A stretch of DNA of 31,435 nucleotides from Plasmopara viticola (GCA_001695595.3 MBPM02000303.1:1-31435); one strand, 5' to 3'. Shown: positions 1 to 14,600, counted from the stretch's first letter. Made by a program: numbers and translations. Notes: generated from the letters alone by a model not told the origin.

Positions 1-409
1 AGAATGACTTCACACTTCGTTGGACTCTATTCCATTTGTGCATGTCTAGAGCGAAAGAAAGGACGTGTCTTTGACCGCACAACGTCAGCGCCTCCAACAC
101 ATCAGTGAACATACACATCTTTGGGGCTCTATTCAATCTGTGCATGTCTAGATGGATAAAAAGGACGTATCTTTGGCCGCACAACGTGTCAGCGCTCCAA
201 CACATCGATTATAAACTTCGTTGGGGCTCCATTGTATCTGTGCATGTCTAGAGCGAAAAAGAAAGACGTATCTTTGGCCGCACAACGTTTATCCCTCCAA
301 CAGAATGTTTAGACACTTCGTTGTGGCTCTATTGCATCTGTGCATGTCTAGAGCGATAGAAAAGACGTATCCGTTGCCGTACAACGTCTCCTCGCTCCAA
401 CCAAATGAT

Positions 410-3400
410 TATACATTTCGTTGGGGATCTATTGCATATATGCATTTCTAGAGCGAAAGAAAGGACGTATTTTTGGCCGAAACAGCGTCCTAGCACTCAA
501 ACGAAATGATTTTACACTTCGTTGTAGCTCTATTGCATCTGTGCATGTCTAAAGCGATAGAAAAGACGAATCTGTGGTCGCAAAACGTCTTAACGCTCCA
601 GCAGAATGATTATACACTTCGTTGGGGCTCCATTGTATCTGTGCATGTCTAGAGCGAAAGAAAGGACGTATGTTTGGCCGTACAACGTCTCAGCCCTCCA
701 ACAGAATGTTTGTACACTTTGTTGTGGCTCTACTGCATCTGTGCATGTCTAGAGCGATAGAAAGGACGTATCTTTGGCCGCAGAACGTCTCAGCGCTTCA
801 ACACAATGATTATACACTTCGTTGAGGCTCTATTGCACGTATGTATGTCTAGAGCAATAGAAAAGTACGTATTTTGGCGCATACAGCTTCTTTGGCCCTC
901 CAACAGAATGATTATACAATCGTTGTGGCTCTATTGGTCTGTGCATGTCTAGAGGGATAGAAAGGACGTTTCTTTGGCCGTACAACGTCTCAGCCCTTCA
1001 ACAGAATGTTTATACACTATGTGGTGACTCTTTTGCATGTATGCATGTCTAGAGCGATAGAAATGACGTATATTTGTCTGTACAATGTCTTAGCGCTCCA
1101 AAAGAATGATCATACACTTCGTTGTGGCTCTATTCCATCTTGTTCATGACTAGAGCGATAAAAACAACGTATCTTTGGCCGCACAACGTCTCAGCACTTT
1201 AACAGAATGGTTTTACACTCCGATTAGGGTCTATTGCATCTGTGCATGTCTACACAGATAGAAACGACGTATCTTTGGCCTCACAACGTTCTCAGCGCTC
1301 CCACCACAATGATTATACACTACGTTGTGGCTCTAATGCATCTGTGCATGTCTATAAGCGATAAAAGAACGTATCTATGGCCGTACAACGTATCCGCGCT
1401 CCAACAGAATGATTATTCATCTCGTTGGGGATCTATTGCATCTTCGCATGTCTAAAGCAATAGAAAGGACGTATCTGTGCTGTAAGACGTGTGAATACCC
1501 CAGCAAAATGATTATGCACTTCGTTGTGGATCTATTCCATCTGTGCATGTCTAGAGTGATAGAAATGACGTATCTTTGGCCGTACAACGTCTTAGCCCAT
1601 AAAAGAATATTTATACACTTTGTTGTGGCTCTAATCCTTCTGTGCATGTCTAGATGGATAGAAAGGACGTATCTTTGGCCGCACAACGTCTCAGCGCTCC
1701 AACACAATGATTATATACTTCGTTGAGGCTCTATTACATGTATGCATGTCTAGAGCGATAGAAAGGACGTATTTTTAGCCGCGAAACGTCTCCGCGCTCC
1801 AACAGAATGATTTTACACTTCGTTGTAGCTCTTTTGCATCGCTGCATGTCTAAAGCGATAGATAGGACGTATCTTTGGCCGAACAACGTCTTTGCGCTCC
1901 ACCAGAATGATTTTACACTTCGTTGTAGCTGTATTGCATCTGTCCATATCTAAAGCGATAGAAAGGACGTATTTTTGGCCGTACAACGTCTTAGCACTCA
2001 AACGGAATAGTTTACACTTCGTTGTAGCTTTATTGCATCTGTGCATGGCTAAAGCGATAGGAAGGACGTATCTGGGGCCGCAAAACGTCCTAACGTTCCA
2101 GTAGAATGATTATACACTTAGTTGGGGCTCCATTGTATCTGTGCATGTCTAGAGCGAAAGAAAGGACGTATCTTTGGCCGTACAACGTCTCAGCCCTCCA
2201 ACAGAATGTTTGTACACTTTGTTGTGGCTCTATTGCATCTGCGCATGTCTAGAGCGATAGAAAAGACGTATTGTTGGCCGCAGAACGTCTCAGCGCTTCA
2301 ACACAATGATTATACACTTCGTTGAGGCTCTATTGCATGTATGCATGTCTAGAGCGATAGAAAAGACGTATTTTTGGCCATACAGCTTCTTTGCCCTCCA
2401 ACAGAATAATTATACACATCGTTGTGGCTCTATTGGTCCGTGCATGTCTAGAGGGATAGAAAGGACGTTTCTTTGGCCGTACAATGTCTCAGCCCTTCAA
2501 CATAATGTTTATACACTGTGTTGTGGCTCTCTTGCATGTATGCATGTCGATAGAAAGGACGTATATTTTGCCGTACAATGTCTTAGCTCTCCAACAGAAT
2601 GAATATACACTTCGTTGTGGCTCCATTCCATCTTATCTATGACTAGAGCGATAGAAAGGACGTATATTTGGCCGCACAAAGACTCAGCACTCTAACAGAA
2701 TGATTTTACACTTCGTTTAGGCTGTATTGAATCTGTGCATGTCTACACAGATAGAAACGACGTATCTTTGGCCTTACAACGTCTCAGTGCTCCAACACAA
2801 TGATTATACACTTCGTTGTGGCTCTATCGCATCTGTGCATGTCTAAAGCGATAAAAAGAACGTATCTATGGCCGCAAAACGTATCCGCGCTCCAACAGAA
2901 TGATTATTCATTTCGTTGGGGATCTATTGCATCTTCGCATGTCTAAAGCAATAGAAAGGACGTATCTGTGCTGTAAGACGTGTGAATACCCCAGCAAAAT
3001 GATTATACACTTCGTTGTGGATCTATTCCATCTGTGCATGTCTAGAGTGATAGAAATGACGTATCTTTGGCCGTACAACGTCTCAGCCCATAAACAGAAT
3101 GTCTATACACTTTGTTGTGGCTCTAATCCATCTGTGCATGTCTAGATGGATAGAAAAGACGTATCTTTGGCCGCACAACGTCTCAGCGCTCCAGCACATC
3201 GATTATAAACTTCGTTGGGGATCTATTGCATCTGTGCATGTCTAGAGCGAAAGAAAGGACGCATCCTTGGCCGCACAACGTCTCAGCGCTCCAACACAAT
3301 GACTATACACTTCGTTGAGGCTCTATTGCATGTATGCATGTCTAGAGCGATAGAAAGGACGAATTTTTGGCCGTACAACGTCTTCGCGCTCCAACAGAAT

Positions 3401-3470
3401 GATTATACACTTCGTTGGGGCTCTATTGCATCTGTGCATGTTTAAAGCGATAGAAAGGACGTATCTGTGG
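410..3470 (+). repeat. Long-range duplication within the array, copy A
   Basis: This run of about 30 satellite units is repeated at roughly 5195-8250 with a nearly constant offset of about 4783 bp. Unit-specific variants appear in the same order in both copies: the atypical unit reading CTGTGCTGTAAGACGTGTG at 1475 recurs at 6257 with one change, and the short unit with GCATGTCGATAG near 2543 recurs near 7325. The end points are approximate, placed where variant-by-variant agreement stops. Inside it the pattern also recurs at about 1.5 kb (620-825 resembles 2120-2325), so the long duplication is itself built from a unit of about 15 monomers. Confidence 0.85.
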
Positions 3471-3695
3471 ACGCACAACGTCTCAGTGCTACAACGGAAT
3501 AATTATACACTTCGTTGGGGCTCTATTGCGTCTGTGCATGTCTATACAGATAGAAAAGACGTATCTTTGCCGCACAACGTCTCAGCCCTTCAACATAATG
3601 TTTACACACTGTGTTGTGGCTCTCTTGCATGTAAGCATGTCTATAGAAAGGACGTATATTTGGCCGTACAACGTCTCAGCCTTTATACAGAATGG

Positions 3696-4866
3696 TTTTA
3701 CCCTTCGTTGGGGCTCCATTGCATCTGTGCATGTCTAGAGCGATAGAAAGGACGTATTTGTGGCCGTACAACGTCTCGTCGTTCCAACAGAATGATTACA
3801 CACTTCGTTGTAGCTCTATTGCATCTGTGCATGTCTAAAGCGATAAAAAGGTCGTATCTGTGGCCGCAAAACGTCTTAACGCTCCAGCAGAATGATTATA
3901 CACTTCGTTGGGGCTTCATTGTATCTGTGCATGTCTAGAGCGATAGAAAGGACGTATTTTTGGCCGTACAACGTCTCAGCCTTTAAACAGAATGATTTTA
4001 CCCTTCGTTGGGGCTCTATTGCATCTGTGCATGTCTAAAGCGATAGAAAGGTCGTATCTGTGGCCGCAAAACGTCTTAACGCTCCAGCAGGATGATTATA
4101 CACTTCGTTGGGGCTCCATTAAATCTGTGCATGTCTAGAGCGATAGAAAGGACGTATTTTTGGCCGTACAACGTCTCAGCCTTTAAACAAAATAATTTTA
4201 CCCTTCGTTGGGGCTCCATTGCATCTGTGCATGTCTAGAGCGATAGAAAGGACGTATTTGTGGCCGTACAACGTCTCGTCGTTCCAACAGAATGATTACA
4301 CACTTCGTTGTAGCTCTATTGCATCTGTGCATGTCTAAAGCGATAAAAAGGTCGTATCTGTGGCCGCAAAACGTCTTAACGCTCCAGCAGAATGATTATA
4401 CACTTCGTTGGGGCTTCATTGTATCTGTGCATGTCTAGAGCGATAGAAAGGACGTATTTTTGGCCGTACAACGTCTCAGCCTTTAAACAGAATGATTTTA
4501 CCCTTCGTTGGGGCTCTATTGCATCTGTGCATGTCTAAAGCGATAGAAAGGTCGTATCTGTGGCCGCAAAACGTCTTAACGCTCCAGCAGGATGATTATA
4601 CACTTCGTTGGGGCTCCATTAAATCTGTGCATGTCTAGAGCGATAGAAAGGACGTATTTTTGGCCGTACAACGTCTCAGCCTTTAAACAAAATAATTTTA
4701 CCCTTCGTTGGGGCTCCATTGCATCTGTGCATGTCTAGAGCGATAGAAAGGACGTATTTGTGGCCGTACAACGTCTCGTCGTTCCAACAGAATGATTACA
4801 CACTTCGTTGTAGCTCTATTGCATCTGTGCATGTCTAAAGCGATAAAAAGGTCGTATCTGTGGCCG
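3696..4866 (+). repeat. 500-bp higher-order repeat (pentamer), 2.3 copies
   Basis: The sequence at 3696-4366 equals the sequence at 4196-4866 base for base as I read it, a lag of exactly 500 bp (five monomers). The monomers inside one 500-bp copy differ clearly from each other (for example GGGCTTCATT against GGGCTCCATT and TAGCTCTATT). The correspondence breaks at 4867 (C to A) and at 3686-3695. Exact 500-bp copies made of divergent monomers point to a recent amplification of a five-unit block, or to an assembly error. Confidence 0.93.
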
Positions 4867-5194
4867 AAAAACGTCTTAACTCTCCAGCAGAATGATTATA
4901 CACTTCGTTGGGGCTCCATTGTATCTGTGCATGTCTAGAGCGATAAAAAGAACGTATCTTTGGCCGTACAACGTCTCAGCCCTCCAACAGAATGTTTGTA
5001 CACTTTGTTGTGGCTCTACTGCATCTGTGCGTGTCTAGAGCGATAGAAAGGACGTATCTTTGGCCGTACAACGTCTTAGCGCTCCGACAGAATGATTATA
5101 CACTTCGTTGAGGCTCTATTACATGTATGCATGTCTAGAGCGATAGAAAGGACAAATCTGTCGACGCACAACGTCTCCGCGCTCCAACAGAATG

Positions 5195-8100
5195 ATTATA
5201 CATTTCGTTGAGGCTCTATTGCATATATGCATTTCTAGAGCGAAAGAAAGGACGTATTTTTGGCCGAACAGCGTCCTAGCACTCAAACAAAATGATTTTA
5301 CACTTCGTTGTAGCTCTATTGCATCTGTGCATGTCTAAAGCGATAGAAAAGACGAATCTGTGGTCGCAAAACGTCTCAACGCTCCAGCAGAATGATTATA
5401 CACTTCGTTGGGGCTCCATTGTATCTGTGCATGTCTAGAGCGAAAGAAAGGACGTATCTTTTGCCGTACAACGTCTCAGCCCTCCAACAGAATGTTTGTA
5501 CACTTTGTTGTGGCTCTACTGCATCTGTGCATGTCTAGAGCGATAGAAAGAACGTATCTTTGGCCGCAGAACGTCTCAGCGCTTCAACACAATGATTATA
5601 CACTTCGTTGAGGCTCTATTGCAAGTATGCATGTCTAGAGCGATAGAAAAGACGTATTTTTGGCCATACAGCTTCTTTGCCCTCCAACAGAATGATTATA
5701 CACATCGTTGTGGCTCTATTGGTCTGTGCATGTCTAGAGGGATAGAAAGGATGTTTCTTTGGCCGTACAACGTCTCAGCCCTTCAACAGAATGTTTATAC
5801 ACTATGTTGTGACTCTATTGCATGTATGCATGTCTAGAGCGATAGAAACGACGTATATTTGTCTGTACAATGTCTTAGCGCTCCAACAGAATGATCATAC
5901 ACTTCGTTGTGGCTCTATTCCATCTTGTTCATGACTAGAGCGATAAAAACGACGTATCTTTGGCCGCACAACGTCTCAGCACTTTAACAGAATGGTTTTA
6001 CACTCCGATTAGGGTCTATTGCATCTGTGCATGTCTACACAGATAGAAACGACGTATCTTTGGCCTCACAACGTCTCAGCGCTCCAACACAATGATTATA
6101 CACTTCGTTGTGGCTCTAATGCATCTGTGCATGTCTAAAGCGATAAAAGAACGTATCTATGGCCGTACAACGTATCCGCGCTCCAACAGAATGATTATTC
6201 ATTTCGTTGGGGATCTATTGCATCTTCGCATGTCTAAAGCAATAGAAAGGACGTATCTGTGCAGTAAGACGTGTGAATACCCCAGCAAAATGATTATACA
6301 CTTCGTTGTGGATCTATTCCATCTGTGCATGTCTAGAGTGATAGAAATGACGTATCTTTGGCCGTACAACGTCTTAGCCCATAAAAGAATATTTATACAC
6401 TTTGTTGTGGCTCTAATCCTTCTGTGCATGTCTAGATGGATAGAAAGGACGTATCTTTGGCCGCACAACGTCTCAGCGCTCCAACACAATGATTATATAC
6501 TTCGTTGAGGCTCTATTACATGTATGCATGTCTAGAGCGATAGAAAGGACGTATTTTTAGCCGCGAAACGTCTCCGCGCTCCAACAGAATGATTTTACAC
6601 TTCGTTGTAGCTCTTTTGCATCGCTGCATGTCTAAAGCGATAGATAGGACGTATCTTTGGCCGAACAACGTCTTTGCGCTCCACCAGAATGATTTTACAC
6701 TTCGTTGTGGCTGTATTGCATCTGTCCATATCTAAAGCGATAGAAAGGACGTATTTGTGGCCGTACAACGTCTCGTCGTTCCAACAGAATGATTACACAC
6801 TTCGTTGTAGCTCTATTGCATCTGTGCATGGCTAAAGCGATAGAAAGGACGTATCTGGGGCCGCGAAACGTCCTAACGTTCCAGTAGAATGATTATACAC
6901 TTCGTTGGGGCTCCATTGTATCTGTGCATGTCTAGAGCGAAAGAAAGGACGTATCTTTGGCCGTACAACGTCTCAGCCCTCCAACAGAATGTTTGTACAC
7001 TTTGTTGTGGCTCTATTGCATCTGCGCATGTCTAGAGCGATAGAAAGGACGTATTGTTGGCCGCAGAACGTCTCAGCGCTCCAACACAATGCTTATACAC
7101 TTCGTTGAGGCTCTATTGCATGTATGCATGTCTAGAGCGATAGAAAAGACGTATTTTTGGTCGTACATATTCTTAGCCCTCCAACAGAATGATTATACAC
7201 ATCGTTGTGGCTCTATTGGTCTGTGCATGTCTAGAGGGATAGAAAGGACGTTTCTTTGGCCGTACAATGTCTCAGCCCTTCAACAGAATGTTTATACACT
7301 GTGTTGTGGCTCTCTTGCATGTATGCATGTCGATAGAAAGGACGTATATTTTGCCGTACAATGTCTTAGCTCTCCAACAGAATGAATATACACTTCGTTG
7401 GGGCTCCATTCCATCTTATTCATGACTAGAGCGATAGAAAGGACGTATATTTGGCCGCACAAAGACTCAGCACTCTAACAGAATGATTTTACACTTCATT
7501 TAGGCTGTATTGAATCTGTGCATGTCTACACAGATAGAAACGACGTATCTTTGGCCTCACAACGTCTATGCGCTCCAACACAATGATTATACACTTCGTT
7601 GTGGCTCTATTGCATCTGTGCATGTCTAAAGCGATAAAAAGAACGTATCTATGGCCGCAAAACGTATCCGCGCTCCAACAGAATGATTATTCATTTCGTT
7701 GGGGATCTATTGCTTCTGCGCATGTCTAAAGCAAAAGAAAGGACATATCTGTGCTGTAAAACGTGTGAATACCCCAGCAAAATGATTATACACTTCGTTG
7801 TGGCTCTATTCCATCTGTGCATGTCTAGAGTGATAGAAATGACGTATCTTTGGCCGTACAACGTCTCAGCCCATAAACAGAATGGCTATACACTTTGTTG
7901 TGGCTCTAATCCATCTGTGCATGTCTAGATGGATAGAAAAGACGTATCTTTGGCCGCACAACATCTCAGCGCTCCAGCACATCGATTATAAACTTCGTTG
8001 GGGATCTATTGCATCTGTGCATGTCTAGAGCGAAAGAAAGGACGCATCCTTGGCCGCACAACGTCTCAGCGCTCCAACACAATGACTATACACTTCGTTG

Positions 8101-8250
8101 AGGCTCTATTGCATGTATGCATGTCTAGAGCGATAGAAAGGACGTATTTTTTGCCGTACAACGTCTTCGCGCTCCAACAGAATGATTATACACTTCGTTG
8201 GGGCTCTATTGCATCTGTGCATGTTTAAAGCGATAGAAAGGACGTATTTG
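5195..8250 (+). repeat. Long-range duplication within the array, copy B
   Basis: This is the second copy of the segment at about 410-3470. Monomer variants follow the same order with scattered point changes (for example 6905-7108 against 2122-2325, and 7998-8228 against 3215-3445, both at offset 4783). A partial further copy of the 1.5-kb sub-pattern continues to about 9350: 8582 matches 7089, and 9181 matches 7683, at offsets of 1493-1498 bp. The pentamer block sits between copies A and B. Confidence 0.85.
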
Positions 8251-10077
8251 TGGCCGTACAACGTCTCGTCGTTCCAACAGAATGATTACACACTTCGTTG
8301 TAGCTCTATTGCATCTGTGCATGTCTAAAGCGATAACAAGGTCGTATCTGTGGCCGCAAAACGTCTTAACGCTCCAGCAGAATGATTATACACTTCGTTG
8401 GGGCTCCATTGTATCTGTGCATGTCTAGAGCGATAAAAAGGACGTATCTTTGGCCGTACAACGTCTCAGCCCTCCAACAGAATGTTTGTACACTTTGTTG
8501 TGGCTCTACTGCATCTGTGCATGTCTAGAGCGATAGAAAGGACGTATCTTTGGCCGCAGAACGTCTCAGCGCTTCAACACAATGATTATACACTTCGTTG
8601 AGGCTCTATTGCATGTATGCATGTCTAGAGCGATAGAAAAGACGTATTTTTGGCCATACAGCTTCTTTGCCCTCCAAAAGAATAATTATACACATCGTTG
8701 TGGCTCTATTGGTCTGTGCATGTCTAGAGGGATAGAAAGGACGTTTCTTTGGCCGTACAACGTCTTGGCGCTCCAACAGAATGTTTATACACTCTGTTGT
8801 GGCTCTATTGCATGTATGCATGTCTAGAGCGATAGTAAGGACGTATATTTTGCCGTACAATGTCTTAGCGCTCCAACAGAATGATATACTCTTCGTTGGG
8901 GCTCTATTCTACCTTGTTCATGACTAGAGCGATAAAAAGGACGCATCTTTGGCCGCACAACGTCTCAGCACTCTAACAGAATGATTTTACACTTCTATTA
9001 GGCTATATTGCATTTGTGCATGTCTACACAGATAGAAACGACGTATCTTTGGCCTCACAACGTCTATGCGCTCCAACACAATGATTATACACTTCGTTGT
9101 GGCTCTATTGCATCTGTGCATGTCTAAAGCGATAAAAAGAACGTATCTATGGCCGCAAAACGTATCCGCGCTCCAACAGAATGATTATTCATTTCGTTGG
9201 GGATCTATTGCTTCTGCGCATGTCTCAAGCAAAAGAAAGGACGTATCTGTGCTGCAAAACGTGTGAATACCCCAGCAAAATGATTATACACTTCGTTGTG
9301 GCTCTATTCCATCTGTGCATGTCTAGAGTGATAGAAATGACGTATCTTTGGCCGTACAACGTCTCACCGCTCCAACAGAGTAATTTTACACTTCGTCGTG
9401 GCTGTATTGCATCTTTGCATGTCTAGAGCGATAGAAAGGACGTATCTCTGGCCGTACAACGTCTCAGCATTCCAACAGAATGATTATACACTTCGTTGCG
9501 GCTCTTTTGCATCTGTTCATGTCTACACGATAGAAAGAACGTATTTTTGGCCGTACAACGTCCCAGCGTTTCAACGGAATGATTATACACTTCGTTGTAG
9601 CTCTATTGCATCTGTGCATGTCTAAAGCGATAAAAAGGTCGTATCTGTGGCCGTATAACGTCTCAGCGCTCCAACAGAGTGATTATACACTTCGTCGTGG
9701 CTGTATTGCAACTTTGCATGTCTAGAGCGATAGAAAGGACGTATCTTTGGCCGTACAACGTCTCAGCGTTCCAACGGAAAGATTATACACTTCGTTGTTG
9801 CTCTACTGCATCTGTGCATGTCAAGAAAGACAAAAAGAACGAATCTTTGGCCGTAGAACATCTCAGCGTCCCAACAGAATGATTATCCACTTCGTCGTGG
9901 CCGTATTGGATCTGTGCATGTCTAGAGCGATAGAAAGGATGTGTTTTTGGCCGTAACGTCTCAGCGCTCCAGCAGAATGTTTATACAGTTCGTCGTGTTT
10001 CTATTGCATCTGTGCAAGTCTAGAGCAATAGAAAGGACGTAATTCTGGCCGTACAACGTCTTAGCGCTCCAACAGAA

Positions 10078-11577
10078 TGATTATACACTTCGTTGTGGCT
10101 GTATATCATCTTCGCGCGTCTAGAGCGATAGAAAGAACGTATCGCTGGCCGTACAACGTCTCTGCGCTCCAACAGAATGATTATACACATCGTCGTGGCT
10201 GTATTTCAACTGTGCACGTCTAGAGCGATGGAAAGAACGTATCTTTGGTCGTACAACGTCTCGCCGTTCCAACAGAATGATTACACCCTTCGTTGTGGCT
10301 GTATTGCATCTGTGCATGTCTAGAGCGATAGAAGGGACGTATTTGTGGCCGTACAACGTCTCAGCGCTCCAACAGAGTGATTATACACTTCGTTGTGGCT
10401 GTATATCATCTTCGCGCGTCTAGAGCGATAGAAAGAACGTATCGCTGGCCGTACAACGTCTCTGCGCTCAACAGAATGATTATACACATCGTCGTGGCTG
10501 TATTTCAACTGTGCACGTCTAGAGCGATGGAAAGAACGTATCTTTGGTCGTACAACGTCTCGCCGTTCCAACAGAATGATTACACCCTTCGTTGTGGCTG
10601 TATTGCATCTGTGCATGTCTAGAGCGATAGAAGGGACGTATTTGTGGCCGTACAACGTCTCAGCGCTCCAACAGAGTGATTATACACTTCGTTGTGGCTG
10701 TATATCATCTTCGCGCGTCTAGAGCGATAGAAAGAACGTATCGCTGGCCGTACAACGTCTCTGCGCTCCAACAGAATGATTATACACATCGTCGTGGCTG
10801 TATTTCAACTGTGCACGTCTAGAGCGATGGAAAGAACGTATCTTTGGTCGTACAACGTCTCGTCGTTCCAACAGAATGATTACACACTTCGTTGTGGCTG
10901 TATTGCATCTGTGCATATTTAAAGCGATAGAAAGGACGTATTTGTGGCCGTACAACGTCTCAGCGCTCCAACAGAGTGATTATACACTTCGTTGTGGCTG
11001 TATATCATCTTCGCGCGTCTAGAGCGATAGAAAGAACGTATCGCTGGTCGTACAACGTCTCTGCGCTCCAACAGAATGATTATACACATCGTCGTGGCTG
11101 TATTTCAACTGTGCACGTCTAGAGCGATGGAAAGAACGTATCTTTGGTCGTACAACGTCTCGCCGTTCCAACAGAATGATTACACACTTCGTTGTGGCTG
11201 TATTGCATCTGTGCATGTCTAGAGCGATAGAAAGGACGTATTTGTGGCCGTACAACGTCTCAGCGCTCCAACAGAGTGATTATACACTTCGTTGTGGCTG
11301 TATATCATCTTCGCGCGTCTAGAGCGATAGAAAAACGTATCGCTGGCCGTACAACGTCTCTGCGCTCCAACAGAATGATTATACACATCGTCGTGGCTGT
11401 ATTTCAACTGTGCACGTCTAGAGCGATGGAAAGAACGTATCTTTGGTCGTACAACGTCTCGTCGTTCCAACAGAATGATTACACACTTCGTTGTGGCTGT
11501 ATTGCATTTGTGCATGTCTAGAGCGATAGAAAGGACGTATTTGTGGCCGTACAACGTCTCAGCGCTCCAACAGAATG
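10078..11577 (+). repeat. 300-bp higher-order repeat (trimer), five tandem copies
   Basis: A three-monomer block repeats at 10078, 10377, 10677, 10977 and 11277. The first monomer has GGCTGTATATCATCTTCGCG and CGCTGGCC, the second has CACATCGTCGTGG and TTTCAACTGTGCACG, and the third has CTCG(C/T)CGTTCC and GATTACAC. Single isolated copies of the same block reappear at about 12677 and 13877, inside a longer higher-order unit. The small differences among the five copies (CGCCG or CGTCG, CACCC or CACAC) suggest recent tandem expansion. Confidence 0.93.
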
Positions 11578-14500
11578 ATTATCCACTTCGTTGGGGCTCT
11601 ATTGCATCTGTGCATCTCTAGAGCGATAGAAAGGACGTATCTGTGGCCGTACAACGTCTTAGCGCTCCAACAGAATGATTGTACACTTGGTTGTGTCTCT
11701 ATTGCATCTGTGCATGTCAAGAGCGATAGAAAGGACGTGTCTTTGGCCGTACAATGTCTCAGCGTTCCAACAGAATGATTACACACTTCGTTGTGGCTGT
11801 ATTGCATCTGTGCACGTCTGAAGCGATAGAAAGGACGTATTTTTGGCCGTACAATGTCTCAGCAATTCACCAGAATGATCATAAACTTCTTTGTGGCTGT
11901 ATTGCATCTGTTTATATTTAAAGCGATAGAAAGAACGTATTTGTGGCCGTACAACCTCTCAGCGCTCCAACAGAATGATTACACACTTCGTTGTGGCTGT
12001 ATTGCATCTTCGCACGTCTAGTGCGATAGAAAGGACGTATCTCTGGCCGTACAACGTCTCAGCGTTCCAACAGAGTAGTTATATACTTCGTCGTTGCTGT
12101 ATTGCTTCTGTGCACGTCTGAAGCGATAGAAAGGACGTATTTGTGGCCGTACAACCTCTCAGCGCTCCAACAGAATGATTACACACTTCGTTGTGGCTGT
12201 ATTGCATCTTCGCACGTCTAGAGCGATAGAAAGGACGTATCTCTGGCCGTACAACGTCTCAGCGTTCCAACAGAGTGATTATATACTTCGTCGTGGCTGT
12301 ATTGCTTCTGTGCACGTCTGAAGCGATAGAAAGGACGTATTTTCGGCCGTACAGCGTCTCAGCATTTCACCAGAATGATTATACACTTCGTTGTGGCTGT
12401 ATATATTCTGTGCGCGTCTCGAGCGTTAGAAAGGACGTATATTTGGCCGTACATCGTCTCAGCGCTCCAACAGAATGAATACACACTTCGTTGTAGCTGT
12501 ATTGCATCTGTGCACGTCTGAAGCGATAGAAAGGACGTATTTTCGGCCGTACAACGTCTCAGCATTTTCACCAGAATATTTATACACTTCGTTGTGGCTG
12601 TATTGCATCTGTGCATATTTAAAGCGATAGAAAGGACGTATTTGTGGCCGTACAACGTCTCAGCGCTCCAACAGAGTGATTATACACTTCGTTGTGGCTG
12701 TATATCATCTTCGCGCGTCTAGAGCGATAGAAAGAACGTATCGCTGGCCGTACAACGTCTCTGCGCTCCAACAGAATGATTATACACATCGTCGTGGCTG
12801 TATTTCAACTGTGCACGTCTAGAGCGATGGAAAGAACGTATCTTTGGTCGTACAACGTCTCGTCGTTCCAACAGAATAATTACACACTTCGTTGTGGCTG
12901 TATTGCATCTCTGCATGTCTAGAGCGATAGAAAGGACGTATTTGTGGCCGTACAACGTCTCAGCGCTCCAACAGAATGATTATACACTTCGTTGGGGCTC
13001 TATTGCATCTGTGCATCTCTAGAGCGATAGAAAGGACGTATCTGTGGCCGTACAACGTCTCAGCGCTCCAACAAAATGATTGTACACTTGGTTGTGTCTC
13101 TATTGCATCTGTGCATGTCAAGAGCGATAGAAAGGACGTGTCTTTGGCCGTACAATGTCTCAGCGTTCCAACAGAATGATTACACACTTCGTTGTGGCTG
13201 TATTGCATCTGTGCACGTCTGAAGCGATAGAAAGGACGTATTTTTGGCCGTACAATGTCTCAGCAATTCACCAGAATGATTATAAACTTCTTTGTGGCTG
13301 TATTGCATCTGTTCATATTTAAAGCGATAGAAAGAACGTATTTGTGGCCGTACAACCTCTCAGCGCTCCGACAGAATGATTACACACTTCGTTGCGGCTG
13401 TATTGCATCTTCGCACGTCTAGTGCGAAAGAAAGGACGTATCTCTGGCCGTACAACGTCTCAGCGTTCCAACAGAGTGATTATATACTTCGTCGTGGCTG
13501 TATTGCTTCTGTGCACGTCTGAAGCGATAGAAAGGACGTATTTGTGGCCGTACAACCTCTCAGCGCTCCAACAGAATGATTACACACTTCGTTGTGGCTG
13601 TATTGCATCTTCGCACGTCTAAAGCGATAGAAAGGACGTATCTCTGGCCATACAACGTCTCAGCGTTCCAACAGAGTGATTATATACTTCGTCGTGGCTG
13701 TATTGCTTCTGTGCACGTCTGAAGCGATAGAAAGGACGTTTTTTCGGCGGTACAACGTCTCAGCATTTTCACCAGAATATTTATACACTTTGTTGCGGCT
13801 GTATTGCATCTGTGCATATTTGAAGCGATAGAAAGGACGTATTTGTGGCCGTACAACGTCTCAGCGCTCCAACAGAGTGATTATACACTTCGTTTTGGCT
13901 GTATATCATCCTGGCGCGTCTAAAGCGATAGAAAAAACGTATCGCTGGCCGTACAACGTCTCCGCGCTCCAACAGAATGATTATACACATCGTCGTGGCT
14001 GTATTTCAACTGTGCGCGTCTAGAGCGATGGAAAGAACGTATCTTTGGTCGTACAACGTCTCGTCGTTCCAACAGAATGATTACACACTTCGTTGTGGCT
14101 GTATTGCATCTGTACATGTCTAGAGCGATAGGAAGGACGTATTTGTGGCCGTACAACGTCTCAGCGCTCCAACAGAATGATTATACACTTCGTTGGGGCT
14201 CTATTGCATCTGTGCATCTCTAGAGCGATAGAAAGGACGTATCTGTGGTCGTACAACGTCTCAGCGCTCCAACAGAATGATTGTACACTCGGTTGTGTCT
14301 CTATTGCATCTGTGCATGTCAAGAGCGATAGAAAGGACGTGTCTTTGGCCGTACACTGTCTCAGCGTTCCAAAAGAATGATTACACACTTCGTTGTGGCT
14401 GTATTGCATCTGTGCACGTCTGAAGCGATAGAAAGGACGTATTTTTGGCCGTACAATGTCTCAGCAATTCACCAGAATGATTATAAACTTCTTTGTGGCT

Positions 14501-14600
14501 GTACTGCATCTGTTCATATTTAAAGCGATAGAAAGGACGTATTTGTGGCCGTACAACCTCTCAGCGCTCCAACAGAATGATTACACACTTCGTTGTGGCT
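11559..14600 (+). repeat. 1.2-1.4-kb higher-order repeat, two and a half copies
   Basis: The ordered variant series starting at 11559 recurs at 12960 (offset 1401 bp) and at 14161 (offset 1201 bp). Markers are the unit with GTGTCTCTATTGC and CATGTCAAGAGCG, then the unit with CAGCAATTCACCAG and ATTTAAAGCG. The two spacings differ by 200 bp, that is two monomers, which fits gain or loss of whole units by unequal exchange. Each of the two full copies ends with one copy of the 300-bp trimer. Confidence 0.85.
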
